Origin: Bacteroidota bacterium
Lineage (GTDB): Bacteria; Bacteroidota; Bacteroidia; Flavobacteriales_D; Crocinitomicaceae
Direction: 5' to 3'
NCBI GenBank assembly: GCA_024280155.1
Contig: JAJRQQ010000018.1
Location: forward strand, 1-38,267
DNA: 38,267 bases
This document shows, piece after piece, positions 23,381-31,376 of the stretch. The notes below the pieces were generated by a model. The model was not told where the DNA came from. It ran no database searches and worked only from the letters and a program-made list of their open reading frames with translations. How positions within the stretch are numbered: position 1 is the stretch's first letter; every line of letters starts with the position of its first letter. The translations under genes were made by a program, and so were the position numbers.

Positions 23381-25498
23381 TTAATCAATGTTTTTATCAG
23401 CTACGTGTTCAGAAACATTGATGATGTGATCACCTACTTTTTCTAAAGAAGAGAAGATGTTACTGTAAATTAATGCATTCTTCATGTTGTTACCTTCACC
23501 AATAGATGTGAGGTGTTCTTCACGTAATATATCACGAAGGTGGTTGAGTTCTTTTTCTTTTGCAATTGCCTTCTCCAAAGAAATTGTCCCATACTCTGAA
23601 TTTAGGTTGAAATTCATAATCTCAAAAGATTCTCCAACTACTTCAATCATTTTATTTAAACCATTTCGTTGCTCTGGAGTAAAGTAAATTTTATCACCAT
23701 CCTTTTTCTCTAACGTTTTAGAAATTTGATAGAAAATATCTCCAATTCGTTCTAAATCAGTAGTGATATTTAACATACCTCTCATTCTTGTAGAAGCTTC
23801 AATACTCATTTCTAATCGAGCAGTTTTCCCTAAGTAATCTGCAATTTCGACTTCAACTTTATCTGTAATTTCCTCATATTTCTCCAATTTAGTGAGCATT
23901 TTGTATTTCTCTTTTTTATCGGAAGAATTGATATATGTTTCTACAAAAACATTCATTTTAGAAGTGATTTTACCAAATTTCGCAACTTCTTTCTTTGCTT
24001 CTAGAATACATAATTCAGCAGTAGAGCCGAGTGGACCATTAATAAAATCTAATTTGAATTCTTCATCAGATTCTCCTTTTGATTTAACAGTTCTTTCTGC
24101 TAAACTCACCAATTGAGGTACAAACCAAATCATTAATAATACATTAAGGAAGTTAAATGATGTGTGGAATAAAGCAATCGTTGTTCCAGCGACAGCAGTG
24201 TCTGTATATGGATCTCCAGTTACAATTAAAGATAACCCTTTAAGAAAGATTGGAAATACCAAGAGCATCCATGTTACCCCAATGATGTTGAACATAGAAT
24301 GAATTCTCGCAGATCTTTTCGCATGTACATTTGCAATCGTAGAGGCAATTTCTGCTGTGATTGTTGTACCAATATTCTCACCTAATACCATCGCACAAGC
24401 AACTTCAAAAGGAATTGTTCCTGTAGAAACCATGGCTAAAGTTAAAGCCATTGCAGCAGAAGAGGATTGAATGACAATCGTAACTAATGCTCCCAATAAT
24501 ACAAACATTACTGGTCCGTACCAAACATCTTTGAAGTTAATAAAAAATTGAACAATTTCTGAACCAGCGTCTAATGCAGGAACAGAGTGTTTCAATACAT
24601 CAAGACCGATAAACAAGATACAGAATCCAAAAATTGCACTTGCCCACGCTCTCGCTTTCCCTTTTTGGATAAATAATAATGGTGCAGCTAATGCAATAAT
24701 CATATAAGCATAACTCGAAATACTTACTTTAAATCCTAAAAGTAACACTAACCACCCTGTGATTGTTGTTCCGATGTTTGCTCCCATCATCACTCCTGCA
24801 GATTGTCTTAATGACATTAATCCTGCGTTTACAAAACTCACCGTCATTACTGTTGTGACAGATGAAGATTGTACGATAGAAGTGATTCGAAATCCAGTTA
24901 AAACACCTTTTACTCGGTTTGATGTAATAGAGCCTAACATTGCACGAAGTTTATTTCCAGACGCTTGCTGTAATCCTTCACTCATTAGTTTCATTCCATA
25001 GATAAAGAATCCTAAAGCACCAATTAGAATTAATAATTTAGCAACTCCCCATCCACGTTTTGTTTTAACTTTCGCTTCTTTCGACCAAATCATTTTTGAT
25101 TTGTCGGATTTAGCATGCTCAACGTCTCCATTTGGCGCGAAACCAACCTTTACATAATAGGTTTCATGTCCAGTTAATTCTTTTAAAGTATAACTTGTTT
25201 GGTCGATGTCTAATGGCTCAGTGTACATCCATTCACCACCTTCAATGTGTTTTTTAGCTCTTTTTTTACCAATTTTAGTGTTGTAAGTAATGATCAATTT
25301 ATCACCTCTGTCTTTTAATTCTTGGTAAGCGTCATAATCTAAAGACCAAGTAATCTTAGCACTTTCTTCACCAGCTTTTGCGTGGACATTAATAATGTGT
25401 TCTGGTTTGAATTCAAAATTACTATCTGTATCTCCACCAAATAGGAAAGATGAAAAGATGAATTGAATTGCGACTAAAATGTGAATTTTCTGAAACAT
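23381..25498 (-). CDS. Na/Pi cotransporter family protein with N-terminal FnIII-like domain and C-terminal PhoU domain
   Basis: This 705-residue protein combines three parts. An N-terminal signal or anchor segment (1-21) is followed by a fibronectin III-like domain (about 34-145: INVHAKAGEESAKITWSLD...YTLKELTGHETYYVKVGF). The transporter core (about 153-470) has the paired NaPi-II signature QSSS at 210-213 and 344-347, each in a repeat with GANIGTTIT or GENIGTTIT. The C-terminal 200 residues resemble PhoU, a four-helix regulator of phosphate systems. It should import, or possibly export, phosphate with sodium across the inner membrane, with the FnIII part in the periplasm. It diverges from the porin gene across a shared region with three paired 11-bp repeats. 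The FnIII extension is unusual compared with bacterial YjbB/NptA. Confidence 0.88.
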   Translation of the reverse strand: MFQKIHILVAIQFIFSSFLFGGDTDSNFEFKPEHIINVHAKAGEESAKITWSLDYDAYQELKDRGDKLIITYNTKIGKKRAKKHIEGGEWMYTEPLDIDQTSYTLKELTGHETYYVKVGFAPNGDVEHAKSDKSKMIWSKEAKVKTKRGWGVAKLLILIGALGFFIYGMKLMSEGLQQASGNKLRAMLGSITSNRVKGVLTGFRITSIVQSSSVTTVMTVSFVNAGLMSLRQSAGVMMGANIGTTITGWLVLLLGFKVSISSYAYMIIALAAPLLFIQKGKARAWASAIFGFCILFIGLDVLKHSVPALDAGSEIVQFFINFKDVWYGPVMFVLLGALVTIVIQSSSAAMALTLAMVSTGTIPFEVACAMVLGENIGTTITAEIASTIANVHAKRSARIHSMFNIIGVTWMLLVFPIFLKGLSLIVTGDPYTDTAVAGTTIALFHTSFNFLNVLLMIWFVPQLVSLAERTVKSKGESDEEFKLDFINGPLGSTAELCILEAKKEVAKFGKITSKMNVFVETYINSSDKKEKYKMLTKLEKYEEITDKVEVEIADYLGKTARLEMSIEASTRMRGMLNITTDLERIGDIFYQISKTLEKKDGDKIYFTPEQRNGLNKMIEVVGESFEIMNFNLNSEYGTISLEKAIAKEKELNHLRDILREEHLTSIGEGNNMKNALIYSNIFSSLEKVGDHIINVSEHVADKNID

Positions 25499-25524
25499 TC
25501 GTTTTTGTTTTTTGTTTTACTCTG

Positions 25525-25532
25525 CGAAAGTA
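25525..25532 (-). promoter_or_regulatory. Near-consensus -7 element for the Na/Pi cotransporter
   Basis: On the minus strand TACTTTCG differs from TAnnTTTG at one base and lies about 27 nt before the ATG at 25498. The nearest paired repeat (25563-25584) would be centred roughly 50 nt upstream of the predicted start, a workable activator position. Confidence 0.45.
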
Positions 25533-25562
25533 TTCTTATGATTTGGATTTCTTGTTATTTTC

Positions 25563-25645
25563 AATGTTAAGGAAATGTTATCAAATTCTAATTGTATTAA
25601 GATTATGTTAAGAGTACATGTTTAATGTTAGGCATATGTTAATTC
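25563..25645. promoter_or_regulatory. Array of three paired 11-bp direct repeats (PHO-box-like operators)
   Basis: Three 22-bp sites are each made of two head-to-tail 11-mers with core (A/T)ATGTTA. Site A is AATGTTAAGGA/AATGTTATCAA (25563-25584). Site B is TGTATTAAGAT/TATGTTAAGAG (25593-25614; its first half is degenerate). Site C is AATGTTAGGCA/TATGTTAATTC (25624-25645). Site starts are 30 and 31 bp apart, so all face the same side of the helix. The 11-bp direct-repeat layout is how PhoB/OmpR-family response regulators bind. The array fills the divergent spacer between the Na/Pi cotransporter and porin genes, and site C touches the porin -7 element. The regulator's identity is inference. Confidence 0.65.
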
Positions 25646-25649
25646 ATCG

Positions 25650-25657
25650 CATCTTTG
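25650..25657 (+). promoter_or_regulatory. Weak -7 element (CATCTTTG) for the porin gene
   Basis: CATCTTTG deviates from TAnnTTTG at the first base. It begins 5 nt after operator site C, which occupies the -33 position, as expected for a promoter that depends on an activator in place of a -33 box. Confidence 0.4.
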
Positions 25658-25702
25658 CCCCAACTTTTTAATAAATGCTAATATAAAAACAAATAAAAAC
25701 AA

Positions 25703-26980
25703 ATGAAAAGAATAATAGGTAGTACATTAATTTTATTTCTTGCAGTATCGAGTTTTGCACAAGGGCAAGAAGAAATTGTAAAAGTTAAAATAGAAAAAAC
25801 TACAAAGTCAAAACGCTCTTTTGGCTCAGGAATTATTAATTATACAGCTGAAGATGGTTCATGGAGCACTAAAATGACACTACGTTTTCAATCTTTATAT
25901 GTTTATGGTTTTAATGTTGATCCAAACGCAGGGGTAAATGGACAATATTCTAATTTTATGATTCGTCGTGCTCGTTTAAAATTTGGAGGATTCGTTTATA
26001 CACCTAAGTTGAAATATAAGTTCGAGTTAGGACAATCGTCTAGAGATGTCGGTACTTTTGCGATTAATTCAGAAACTAAAAATGCACCAGGTCTTGTATT
26101 TGATGCTGTTTTAAAATGGAATTTCTACAAAGGATTTGAATTATGGGCTGGTCAAACGAAATTACCGGGAAATAGAGAGCGTGTAATATCTTCGTCTAGC
26201 CTTCAACTGGTTGACCGTTCTTTACTGAATAGCAATTTTAATATTGACCGTGATATGGGGGTTCAACTTCATCACAAGTGGAGCATTGGTGGTAATAAAG
26301 AGAAATTCACGATGAAAGAAATGTTTGCTCTAAGTCAAGGTGAAGGTAGAGGGATTACAATCAACAATATTGGTGGATTTAGTTATACTGGAAGAGTGGA
26401 AATTTTACCGTTCGGTGAGTTTGACAGTAAAGGAAAAGATGACTACAAAGGGTCTTGTTTAAAAAGACAAGAAAAACTAAAATTAGTTATCGCTTTTGGA
26501 GGAGATTACAATGATAGGGCAGCTAAAACAAGAGGTCAAATGGGAAGTTTCATGCATAATGATAGTCCGCTGGGTTACTATACAACAAACATCACAACTT
26601 TATTTGCAGATTTAATGTTGAAATATAAAGGTTGGTCTTTAATGTCAGAATTTGCTCACAGAGATGCAACTTCTCCAATTGCAAGGAAAATGGATGGAAC
26701 TCCTACAGGGGATTACGTGCTTGAGGGCGTTTCTTTGAATGTAATGGGAGGTTATCTATTTAAAAAGAATTGGGAGGTTACTGGACGATACACTGTAATA
26801 GATTATAATTCTGACTACAATGCAAGTAAAAGTGTTGGAGATGTAATGCAATATACACTTGGTGTTTCGAAGTATGTCTTTAATCATAACTTAAAAGTAC
26901 AATTTGATGTTGGAATTTTGAAAACTGTTGGAAAAGCTGATGGTTTCTTATCTAGAATACAAATCGAAATGGAATTGTAA
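25703..26980 (+). CDS. OprO/OprP-like phosphate-selective outer-membrane porin
   Basis: This 425-residue protein has a signal peptide (1-19, ending SSFAQ) and a long beta-barrel with alternating aromatic strands. Segments such as MTLRFQSLYVYGF, FMIRRARLKFGGFVYTPKLKYKFELGQ, KGFELWAGQTKLPGNRERV and LFADLMLKYKGWSLMSEFAHRDA match the porin O/P family, whose best-known members carry phosphate or polyphosphate. The final strand ends in LSRIQIEMEL. Divergent placement from a Na/Pi cotransporter, with a shared repeat array between them, supports phosphate uptake across the outer membrane. The exact anion is not provable from sequence. Confidence 0.85.
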   Translation: MKRIIGSTLILFLAVSSFAQGQEEIVKVKIEKTTKSKRSFGSGIINYTAEDGSWSTKMTLRFQSLYVYGFNVDPNAGVNGQYSNFMIRRARLKFGGFVYTPKLKYKFELGQSSRDVGTFAINSETKNAPGLVFDAVLKWNFYKGFELWAGQTKLPGNRERVISSSSLQLVDRSLLNSNFNIDRDMGVQLHHKWSIGGNKEKFTMKEMFALSQGEGRGITINNIGGFSYTGRVEILPFGEFDSKGKDDYKGSCLKRQEKLKLVIAFGGDYNDRAAKTRGQMGSFMHNDSPLGYYTTNITTLFADLMLKYKGWSLMSEFAHRDATSPIARKMDGTPTGDYVLEGVSLNVMGGYLFKKNWEVTGRYTVIDYNSDYNASKSVGDVMQYTLGVSKYVFNHNLKVQFDVGILKTVGKADGFLSRIQIEMEL

Positions 26981-26997
26981 CTGAATAAATTATTTTA

Positions 26998-27031
26998 TAA
27001 GCCCTGAGAAGTTTTTCTTGGGGCTTTTTTC
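26998..27031 (+). terminator. Rho-independent terminator after the porin gene
   Basis: AAGCCC and GGGCTT, with inner AGAA/TTCT pairing, form a hairpin followed by a six-T run, about 18 nt past the porin stop. It suggests that the response regulator downstream has its own promoter. Confidence 0.85.
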
Positions 27032-27080
27032 GTTTAACACCGTTAATTTTATAATTTAGTACTTCATTAAATCGAAAGAA

Positions 27081-27767
27081 ATGAAAATTAAAATATTATT
27101 GGTTGAGGATGATGCAAGTTTAGGTTATATTATTTCAGATCAATTGAAATCTGATGGTTATGATGTTACACTTTGCATTGATGGGGCAGATGGATTTAAA
27201 AGATTTAATGAAGAAGATTTCCATTTGTGTATTCTCGATGTGATGATGCCAATTAAAGATGGTTTCTCGCTTGCAAAAGATATCCGATCAGTTAATACTC
27301 AAATTCCGATCTTATTTCTTACCGCAAAATCAAACGATGAAGATAAAATTGCAGGGTTCAAAGCAGGTGGAGACGATTATCTTACAAAACCTTTCAATGT
27401 AGAAGAGTTGCAACTTCGAGTTTCAGCTTTGTTGAGGAGAGTGAGTATTCAAAAAGAGGAGAAAGAGGACGTAATTGAAATTGGAGAGTACCTTTTTGAT
27501 ACACTGAATTTTAAATTATCGCACAAAAATTTTGAAAAAGTATTGACAAAAAAAGAAGCGAAAATTTTAACTATTCTTCGCAAGTTCATTAATCAAGTGT
27601 CGCCAAGAGAAATTATTTTGACAGCCGTTTGGGGACAAGATGATTATTTTGTTGGTCGTTCGTTAGATGTTTTTATCACTAAATTGAGAAAATATTTGAA
27701 AGAAGATAAAAGAATAAAAATAACAAATGTACACGGAATTGGTTTTAAATTAGAGGTTGAAAAATGA
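27081..27767 (+). CDS. OmpR/PhoB-family response regulator (RprY-like), no adjacent kinase
   Basis: This 228-residue transcription factor has a receiver domain (1-118) with acidic pocket D10/D11, phospho-acceptor D53 in ILDVMMP, T81 in FLTAK and K103 in LTKPF. A winged-helix DNA-binding domain (about 130-228) has the recognition region FVGRSLDVFITKLRKYLKED and the wing NVHGIGFKLEV. The closing segments resemble RprY-type regulators of Bacteroidota. No histidine kinase lies in the window; the next gene is tsaB, overlapping by 4 nt. Regulators of this class bind paired 11-bp direct repeats, so the array 1.4 kb upstream is a natural candidate target, though this link is inference. Confidence 0.9.
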   Translation: MKIKILLVEDDASLGYIISDQLKSDGYDVTLCIDGADGFKRFNEEDFHLCILDVMMPIKDGFSLAKDIRSVNTQIPILFLTAKSNDEDKIAGFKAGGDDYLTKPFNVEELQLRVSALLRRVSIQKEEKEDVIEIGEYLFDTLNFKLSHKNFEKVLTKKEAKILTILRKFINQVSPREIILTAVWGQDDYFVGRSLDVFITKLRKYLKEDKRIKITNVHGIGFKLEVEK

Positions 27768-28435
27768 GTACAATTCTTCACATAGAAACAGCAACAAAGG
27801 TTTGTTCGGTTGCATTATCAAAAGACGGTCAATTAATTCAATTAAAAGAAACTCAGGAGGATGGTTATTCTCATGGAGAAAACTTGAATCTTTTTATTGA
27901 AGAAGTGATAAGTAAAGAAGGACTTGAGTTGAAACAAATAGATGCCGTTTCAGTTACTTCTGGTCCCGGATCTTATACAGGTTTAAGAATTGGTGCTGCA
28001 ACAGCTAAAAGTTTATGCTACGCATTAGATATCCCTTTGATTGCAATTGACGCCTTAACTTCTCTGTCAGTAATTGCGAAAGAAAAATACACGAATCAGA
28101 ATTTATGTGCAGTTATTGATGCGCGAAGAATGGAAGTCTATAATTTATTCTTGGATAAGGATTTTGAACCGTTGAAAGAAATTTCTGCAGATATTATTGA
28201 TGAAGATTCTTACGAAGAATATACACCGTTTGTTTGTTTTGGAGATGGAGCCGAGAAATGAAAAGAGATTTGGAAAGAGAAAAATTGTACAATTGACTCT
28301 TCAATTCTGTCTTCTGCTAAAGGGCAGGTTCAGATAGCTTTTGAAAAGTTTAAAGCAAAACAATTTGAGGATGTTGCTTATTGGGAACCTTTCTACTTGA
28401 AAGATTTCATCGCAGGAAAGAAGAAAAAGGTTTAA
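27764..28435 (+). pseudogene. tsaB: tRNA t6A synthesis protein TsaB, interrupted by in-frame TGA
   Basis: TsaB is the non-catalytic, ASKHA-fold partner of TsaD in making t6A37 on ANN-decoding tRNAs. The N-terminal part is intact (ILHIETATKVCSVALS, SGPGSYTGLRIG at 66-77). A TGA at 28259-28261 stops translation after 165 residues. The same frame then continues for 58 codons with a normal TsaB C-terminus (GDGAEK-stop-KEIWKEK ... DVAYWEPFYLKDF) to a TAA at 28433-28435. The total of 223 codons is the usual family length. The gene is normally essential, so a consensus error or a tolerated truncation should be weighed. It overlaps the response regulator gene by 4 nt. Confidence 0.9.
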
Positions 28436-29301
28436 TCTTCGGTAACATATTCCCAGTTCTCGACTTCTTTAAATCGAGCTTGGCATTCGATATTGGAAGG
28501 GTGTTGCAAAAGTGATTCCACGGAAACTTCTTTAATTTCATCTTGAAGTAAATCGTTTCGTAAAAAAATGAAATTAAAACCCAGTTCATTTGCAGCAACT
28601 AAACGGTAACCTCTCTTCTTTGCAAGTTTGTTCATTGCAACAGGAGAAGCTCCATGGTAAGTTGGGTGCTTTCCAGGATAAAAGTAATCTGGGTCATAAG
28701 GAACGATAATGTCATTCAAACCAAACTCATTATGCGTTTCAATAATCACAACTTGAGGAGAAACGATGTCTATTGCTTTCCAAATCCAGTAGTCATTTCC
28801 GTCAATATCAATTGAAAGTAAACCAATTTCCCCTTCAAGACCTGCGTCTTTTATCAGAGAATTGATATTGTCTACTTTGATCATCGTTTCTTTAAAAATA
28901 GGTTGAATGTTGATAGAGTTTGGATGTTTACGAAAGAAATATCTACCACGCTCAATGGCTTTTTTATTTCCGTCCATAAATAAACCAGTAAAATCGTGGT
29001 TGTAATATAAGTTAGCAGAATTACTGTTTATACCATCATCAGAACCAAATTCAATAAATGTTTTATTTGTAAAACCAATTAAGGAAAAAAGATAAAGTAG
29101 TATCCCGTCTTCTTCAAATTGAGAAAATAATTTAAAACCTGTTTTTTGAATATCAGGGAGATTGTTATCTCTAAGTTGTTTTTGATACTGTTTAACTAAT
29201 TCCTGTTGATTGGTTTTTATTTCATCGCTACATCTATTTTTTATTTTGTAAAATTTTAGATACTTCTTTAACTGATGCTTAATCTCTGATCTTAATTTCA
29301 T
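28432..29301 (-). CDS. FkbM-like SAM-dependent methyltransferase
   Basis: This 289-residue protein has a class I methyltransferase core similar to the FkbM group: SAM-binding motif I FIEFGSDDG (82-90), an acidic residue at the end of strand 2 (LFMDG, D110), and the strand 4 motif LLSIDIDGNDYW (161-172) with VVIIETHNEFG after it. The first 60 residues are basic and unrecognised. Such enzymes often methylate sugars of surface polysaccharides or natural products; the acceptor here is unknown. Its stop overlaps the restored tsaB end by 4 nt in convergent orientation. Confidence 0.78.
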   Translation of the reverse strand: MKLRSEIKHQLKKYLKFYKIKNRCSDEIKTNQQELVKQYQKQLRDNNLPDIQKTGFKLFSQFEEDGILLYLFSLIGFTNKTFIEFGSDDGINSNSANLYYNHDFTGLFMDGNKKAIERGRYFFRKHPNSINIQPIFKETMIKVDNINSLIKDAGLEGEIGLLSIDIDGNDYWIWKAIDIVSPQVVIIETHNEFGLNDIIVPYDPDYFYPGKHPTYHGASPVAMNKLAKKRGYRLVAANELGFNFIFLRNDLLQDEIKEVSVESLLQHPSNIECQARFKEVENWEYVTED

Positions 29302-29363
29302 GGGATAAAGGTAATTAATTGTCTGCTATTCTTGAAATAAAAAAAAAATCATATTTTGTACAC

Positions 29364-30176
29364 ATGAAAATATTGAGTCTATTCATTACAATCTTGATTC
29401 CTTGGTGCCTTTTTTCTCAGGATACACTCTACAACGATGTGATCATTACTAAACTATCTAAAGAAAAGAAGGTTGCTATTATTAGTGAAGATAGGTCTAT
29501 TATTCGATACTATGAAGTAATCAATGGGAAAGTTTACAAAAAGAACATTCTAAAAAAAGATATCTATGCATATCGTCCTGATGGCATGCCGATGAAAGTT
29601 CTATCTCATTCTAAAATAAAACGCTACGGTGATTATTTTGTTTTAGATAAAAATGGTGTTTATTTAGGATTGAACATTGGTGGAGGTTATGCTCATTGGC
29701 AAGAGCATAATTCAGGTTCTATTCTCAAAAAGAATACAGGTAATACAACGTCTTTTGGTCTTGAGTTTGGAGCACGTTTTTATTTCAGGTCTTCTTTTTT
29801 TAAATATACACATGGCATCTCTATCGGACTACGAGCAGATGGGATTGTTGGGAATGGTGTCGGTATTTTCTCTCCAACACCTTTTGTAGGTTATACAAGT
29901 GTGTATAAGTTAAATAAAACACAAGCTTTAGAGTTTGGTTTAAAAATAGGGACAGCTATTTTTATAGATGATATTGGAGAGGATTATTTTATGCCGGTTT
30001 TTTATCCCATTATTGCAGTTGATAATGGAGTGACTGGAATTGCTTCAGTGAGATATAGATTTAAGCGTCTTAGTGTTGGAGTCGAATATTTAAATACTGT
30101 CGCAAGGTCGATTGGATTTGACTATGTTACTGCTTCGAGGCAATCTTTGGCGATTTCTATGGGAATTGTGTTTTAA
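29364..30176 (+). CDS. Probable outer-membrane beta-barrel protein, function unknown
   Basis: From the ATG at 29364 the protein has 270 residues and a signal peptide (MKILSLFITILIPWCLFSQ). An earlier in-frame start would add 15 residues before the signal and is unlikely. Residues 20-95 form a small lysine-rich domain with repeated short strands and a KVAIISEDRSIIRYYEV segment. From about 105 on, alternating strands (YLGLNIGGGYAHW, TSFGLEFGARFYFRS, HGISIGLRADGI, ALEFGLKIGTAIF, LAISMGIVF) suggest an 8-stranded barrel ending in F. I do not recognise a named family. It is transcribed alone, divergent from the methyltransferase gene. Confidence 0.7.
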   Translation: MKILSLFITILIPWCLFSQDTLYNDVIITKLSKEKKVAIISEDRSIIRYYEVINGKVYKKNILKKDIYAYRPDGMPMKVLSHSKIKRYGDYFVLDKNGVYLGLNIGGGYAHWQEHNSGSILKKNTGNTTSFGLEFGARFYFRSSFFKYTHGISIGLRADGIVGNGVGIFSPTPFVGYTSVYKLNKTQALEFGLKIGTAIFIDDIGEDYFMPVFYPIIAVDNGVTGIASVRYRFKRLSVGVEYLNTVARSIGFDYVTASRQSLAISMGIVF

Positions 30177-30240
30177 AAAATGATTTTTCTTTCAGAATAA
30201 TTAAAATTAAAGCATCTTTGTTATCAAAAATTGAACAGCA

Positions 30241-30633
30241 ATGACATTACAAGAAACGATTCAGGCCGTAGAAAAATTTCATAATTCTTTTAAAATTGAA
30301 AACAATTATTCTCCTACGACAGATTTATCACCCAATGATATAGAACTACGTCACCGTTTAATGGCGGAAGAAAATGAAGAATATTTAGAGGCAGCAAAAA
30401 ATGGCGATTTAGTTGAAGTTGCCGATGCGCTCGGAGATATGTTGTACATTCTTTGTGGAACGATTTTGAAACATGGGATGCAAGATAAAATCGAAGAAGT
30501 TTTTACGGAAATTCAACGTTCAAACATGTCAAAATTAGACGAGAATGGTCAACCTATTTACCGTGAAGATGGAAAAGTGATGAAATCAAAAATGTATTTC
30601 AAACCAAATATTCAAGCCATCTTAGAGAAATAA
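30241..30633 (+). CDS. MazG-like nucleoside triphosphate pyrophosphohydrolase family protein
   Basis: This 130-residue all-helical protein carries the metal-binding pattern of the MazG/phosphoribosyl-ATP pyrophosphohydrolase superfamily: E43, E44 and E47 in AEENEEYLEA, then E59 and D62 in EVADALGDM, with D66 close by. The C-terminal part (FTEIQRSNMSKL...YREDGKVMKSKMY) matches the short single-domain subgroup that hydrolyses NTPs or dNTPs to monophosphates and pyrophosphate. Substrate is unknown, with a house-cleaning role the usual inference. It converges on the cytochrome gene with a 2-nt gap. Confidence 0.85.
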   Translation: MTLQETIQAVEKFHNSFKIENNYSPTTDLSPNDIELRHRLMAEENEEYLEAAKNGDLVEVADALGDMLYILCGTILKHGMQDKIEEVFTEIQRSNMSKLDENGQPIYREDGKVMKSKMYFKPNIQAILEK

Positions 30634-30635
30634 AG

Positions 30636-31127
30636 CTACTCCTCCAAGTCTTTCTTTAACTCATCATGGTTGATGTTTTTTGAAGGGTATTTACCGTACA
30701 GGTAATTCGCAACAAGAATAAGGTCCTCTTTTGTGATGTTTTCCTTTTGACTAGGCATTACTCCAAAGCGTTTGATAGCCCCTTTTTCACAGAATGATTT
30801 TTCTGCAGATGGATAATGTGCGTAATCCACAATGAAGTCAATTACTTTTTGTTTTTTCTCTTCTGAAGAAGCTTTGACTCCATCATTTACATGAAACATC
30901 ACACCCATTATTGGTGGGGCAAGCATAGACATCCTTTCTTCTTTGTTCGAAGGACGTGAAGTACGGTGACATTTTGTACAAACTTCATTGAATATTTTTT
31001 CTCCTTGTTGTAAATCAACTTCTGTGAGTTTTTCATTGGTGTTGTCATTTTTTTCAACAAGTTTGTCTGATGTACAAGAAGTAATTGTTGCTAAGAAAAA
31101 AGTGGATATTAGAAATAATTTTTTCAT
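30636..31127 (-). CDS. Cytochrome c-type lipoprotein
   Basis: This 163-residue protein begins with a lipoprotein signal: hydrophobic residues 4-15, then TITS-C with the lipidation cysteine at 18. The mature part holds one class I cytochrome c domain with haem-binding CTKCH (C50, C53, H54) and probable axial methionine M124 in FGVMPSQ. It would sit in the periplasm, anchored to a membrane, and carry electrons. Its partner cannot be told from the neighbours. The C-terminal tail is acidic. A TATATTTG -7-like element at 31192-31199 (minus strand) may drive it with a leader of about 60 nt. Confidence 0.87.
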   Translation of the reverse strand: MKKLFLISTFFLATITSCTSDKLVEKNDNTNEKLTEVDLQQGEKIFNEVCTKCHRTSRPSNKEERMSMLAPPIMGVMFHVNDGVKASSEEKKQKVIDFIVDYAHYPSAEKSFCEKGAIKRFGVMPSQKENITKEDLILVANYLYGKYPSKNINHDELKKDLEE

Positions 31128-31271
31128 GATTAATTTTTATGATTGTTTTTTGTGAAGAATAATTCTCTTTTATATGCAATTATATATGTTACAAATATAA
31201 ACCTTTATTGTAAAAGTTAGTGTTTGTTAACTTCGTTAATGTTTAATTTAGTTTGCTTCTAAATAAGAAGT

Positions 31272-31354
31272 GTGAGAAAAAAGAGTGAGTCATAGTCAAC
31301 ATTTCCATGTGTATTAATATTTGAGAAGTTGCGTTTCTGACTCTTTTTTCTCAC
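31272..31354. repeat. 15-bp perfect inverted repeat with 53-nt spacer
   Basis: GTGAGAAAAAAGAGT (31272-31286) is exactly complementary to ACTCTTTTTTCTCAC (31340-31354). The second arm lies between the -33 and -7 parts of the promoter predicted for the gene at 31377. The 249-nt spacer otherwise contains only AT-rich sequence and the cytochrome promoter. Confidence 0.7.
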
Positions 31355-31362
31355 TATTTTTG
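31329..31362 (+). promoter_or_regulatory. Promoter for the propeller-like protein gene
   Basis: TTG (31329-31331), 23 nt, then TATTTTTG (31355-31362), an exact TAnnTTTG. The spacer is at the long end of the accepted range and contains one arm of the inverted repeat. Confidence 0.5.
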
Positions 31363-31376
31363 ATGAAAGTATTAAA

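Noticed and set aside
28259-28261. Selenocysteine at the TGA in tsaB
   Set aside because: The family may have Cys near this position, but I see no clear SECIS-like hairpin after the TGA, no selenium genes in the window, and TsaB is not known as a selenoprotein.
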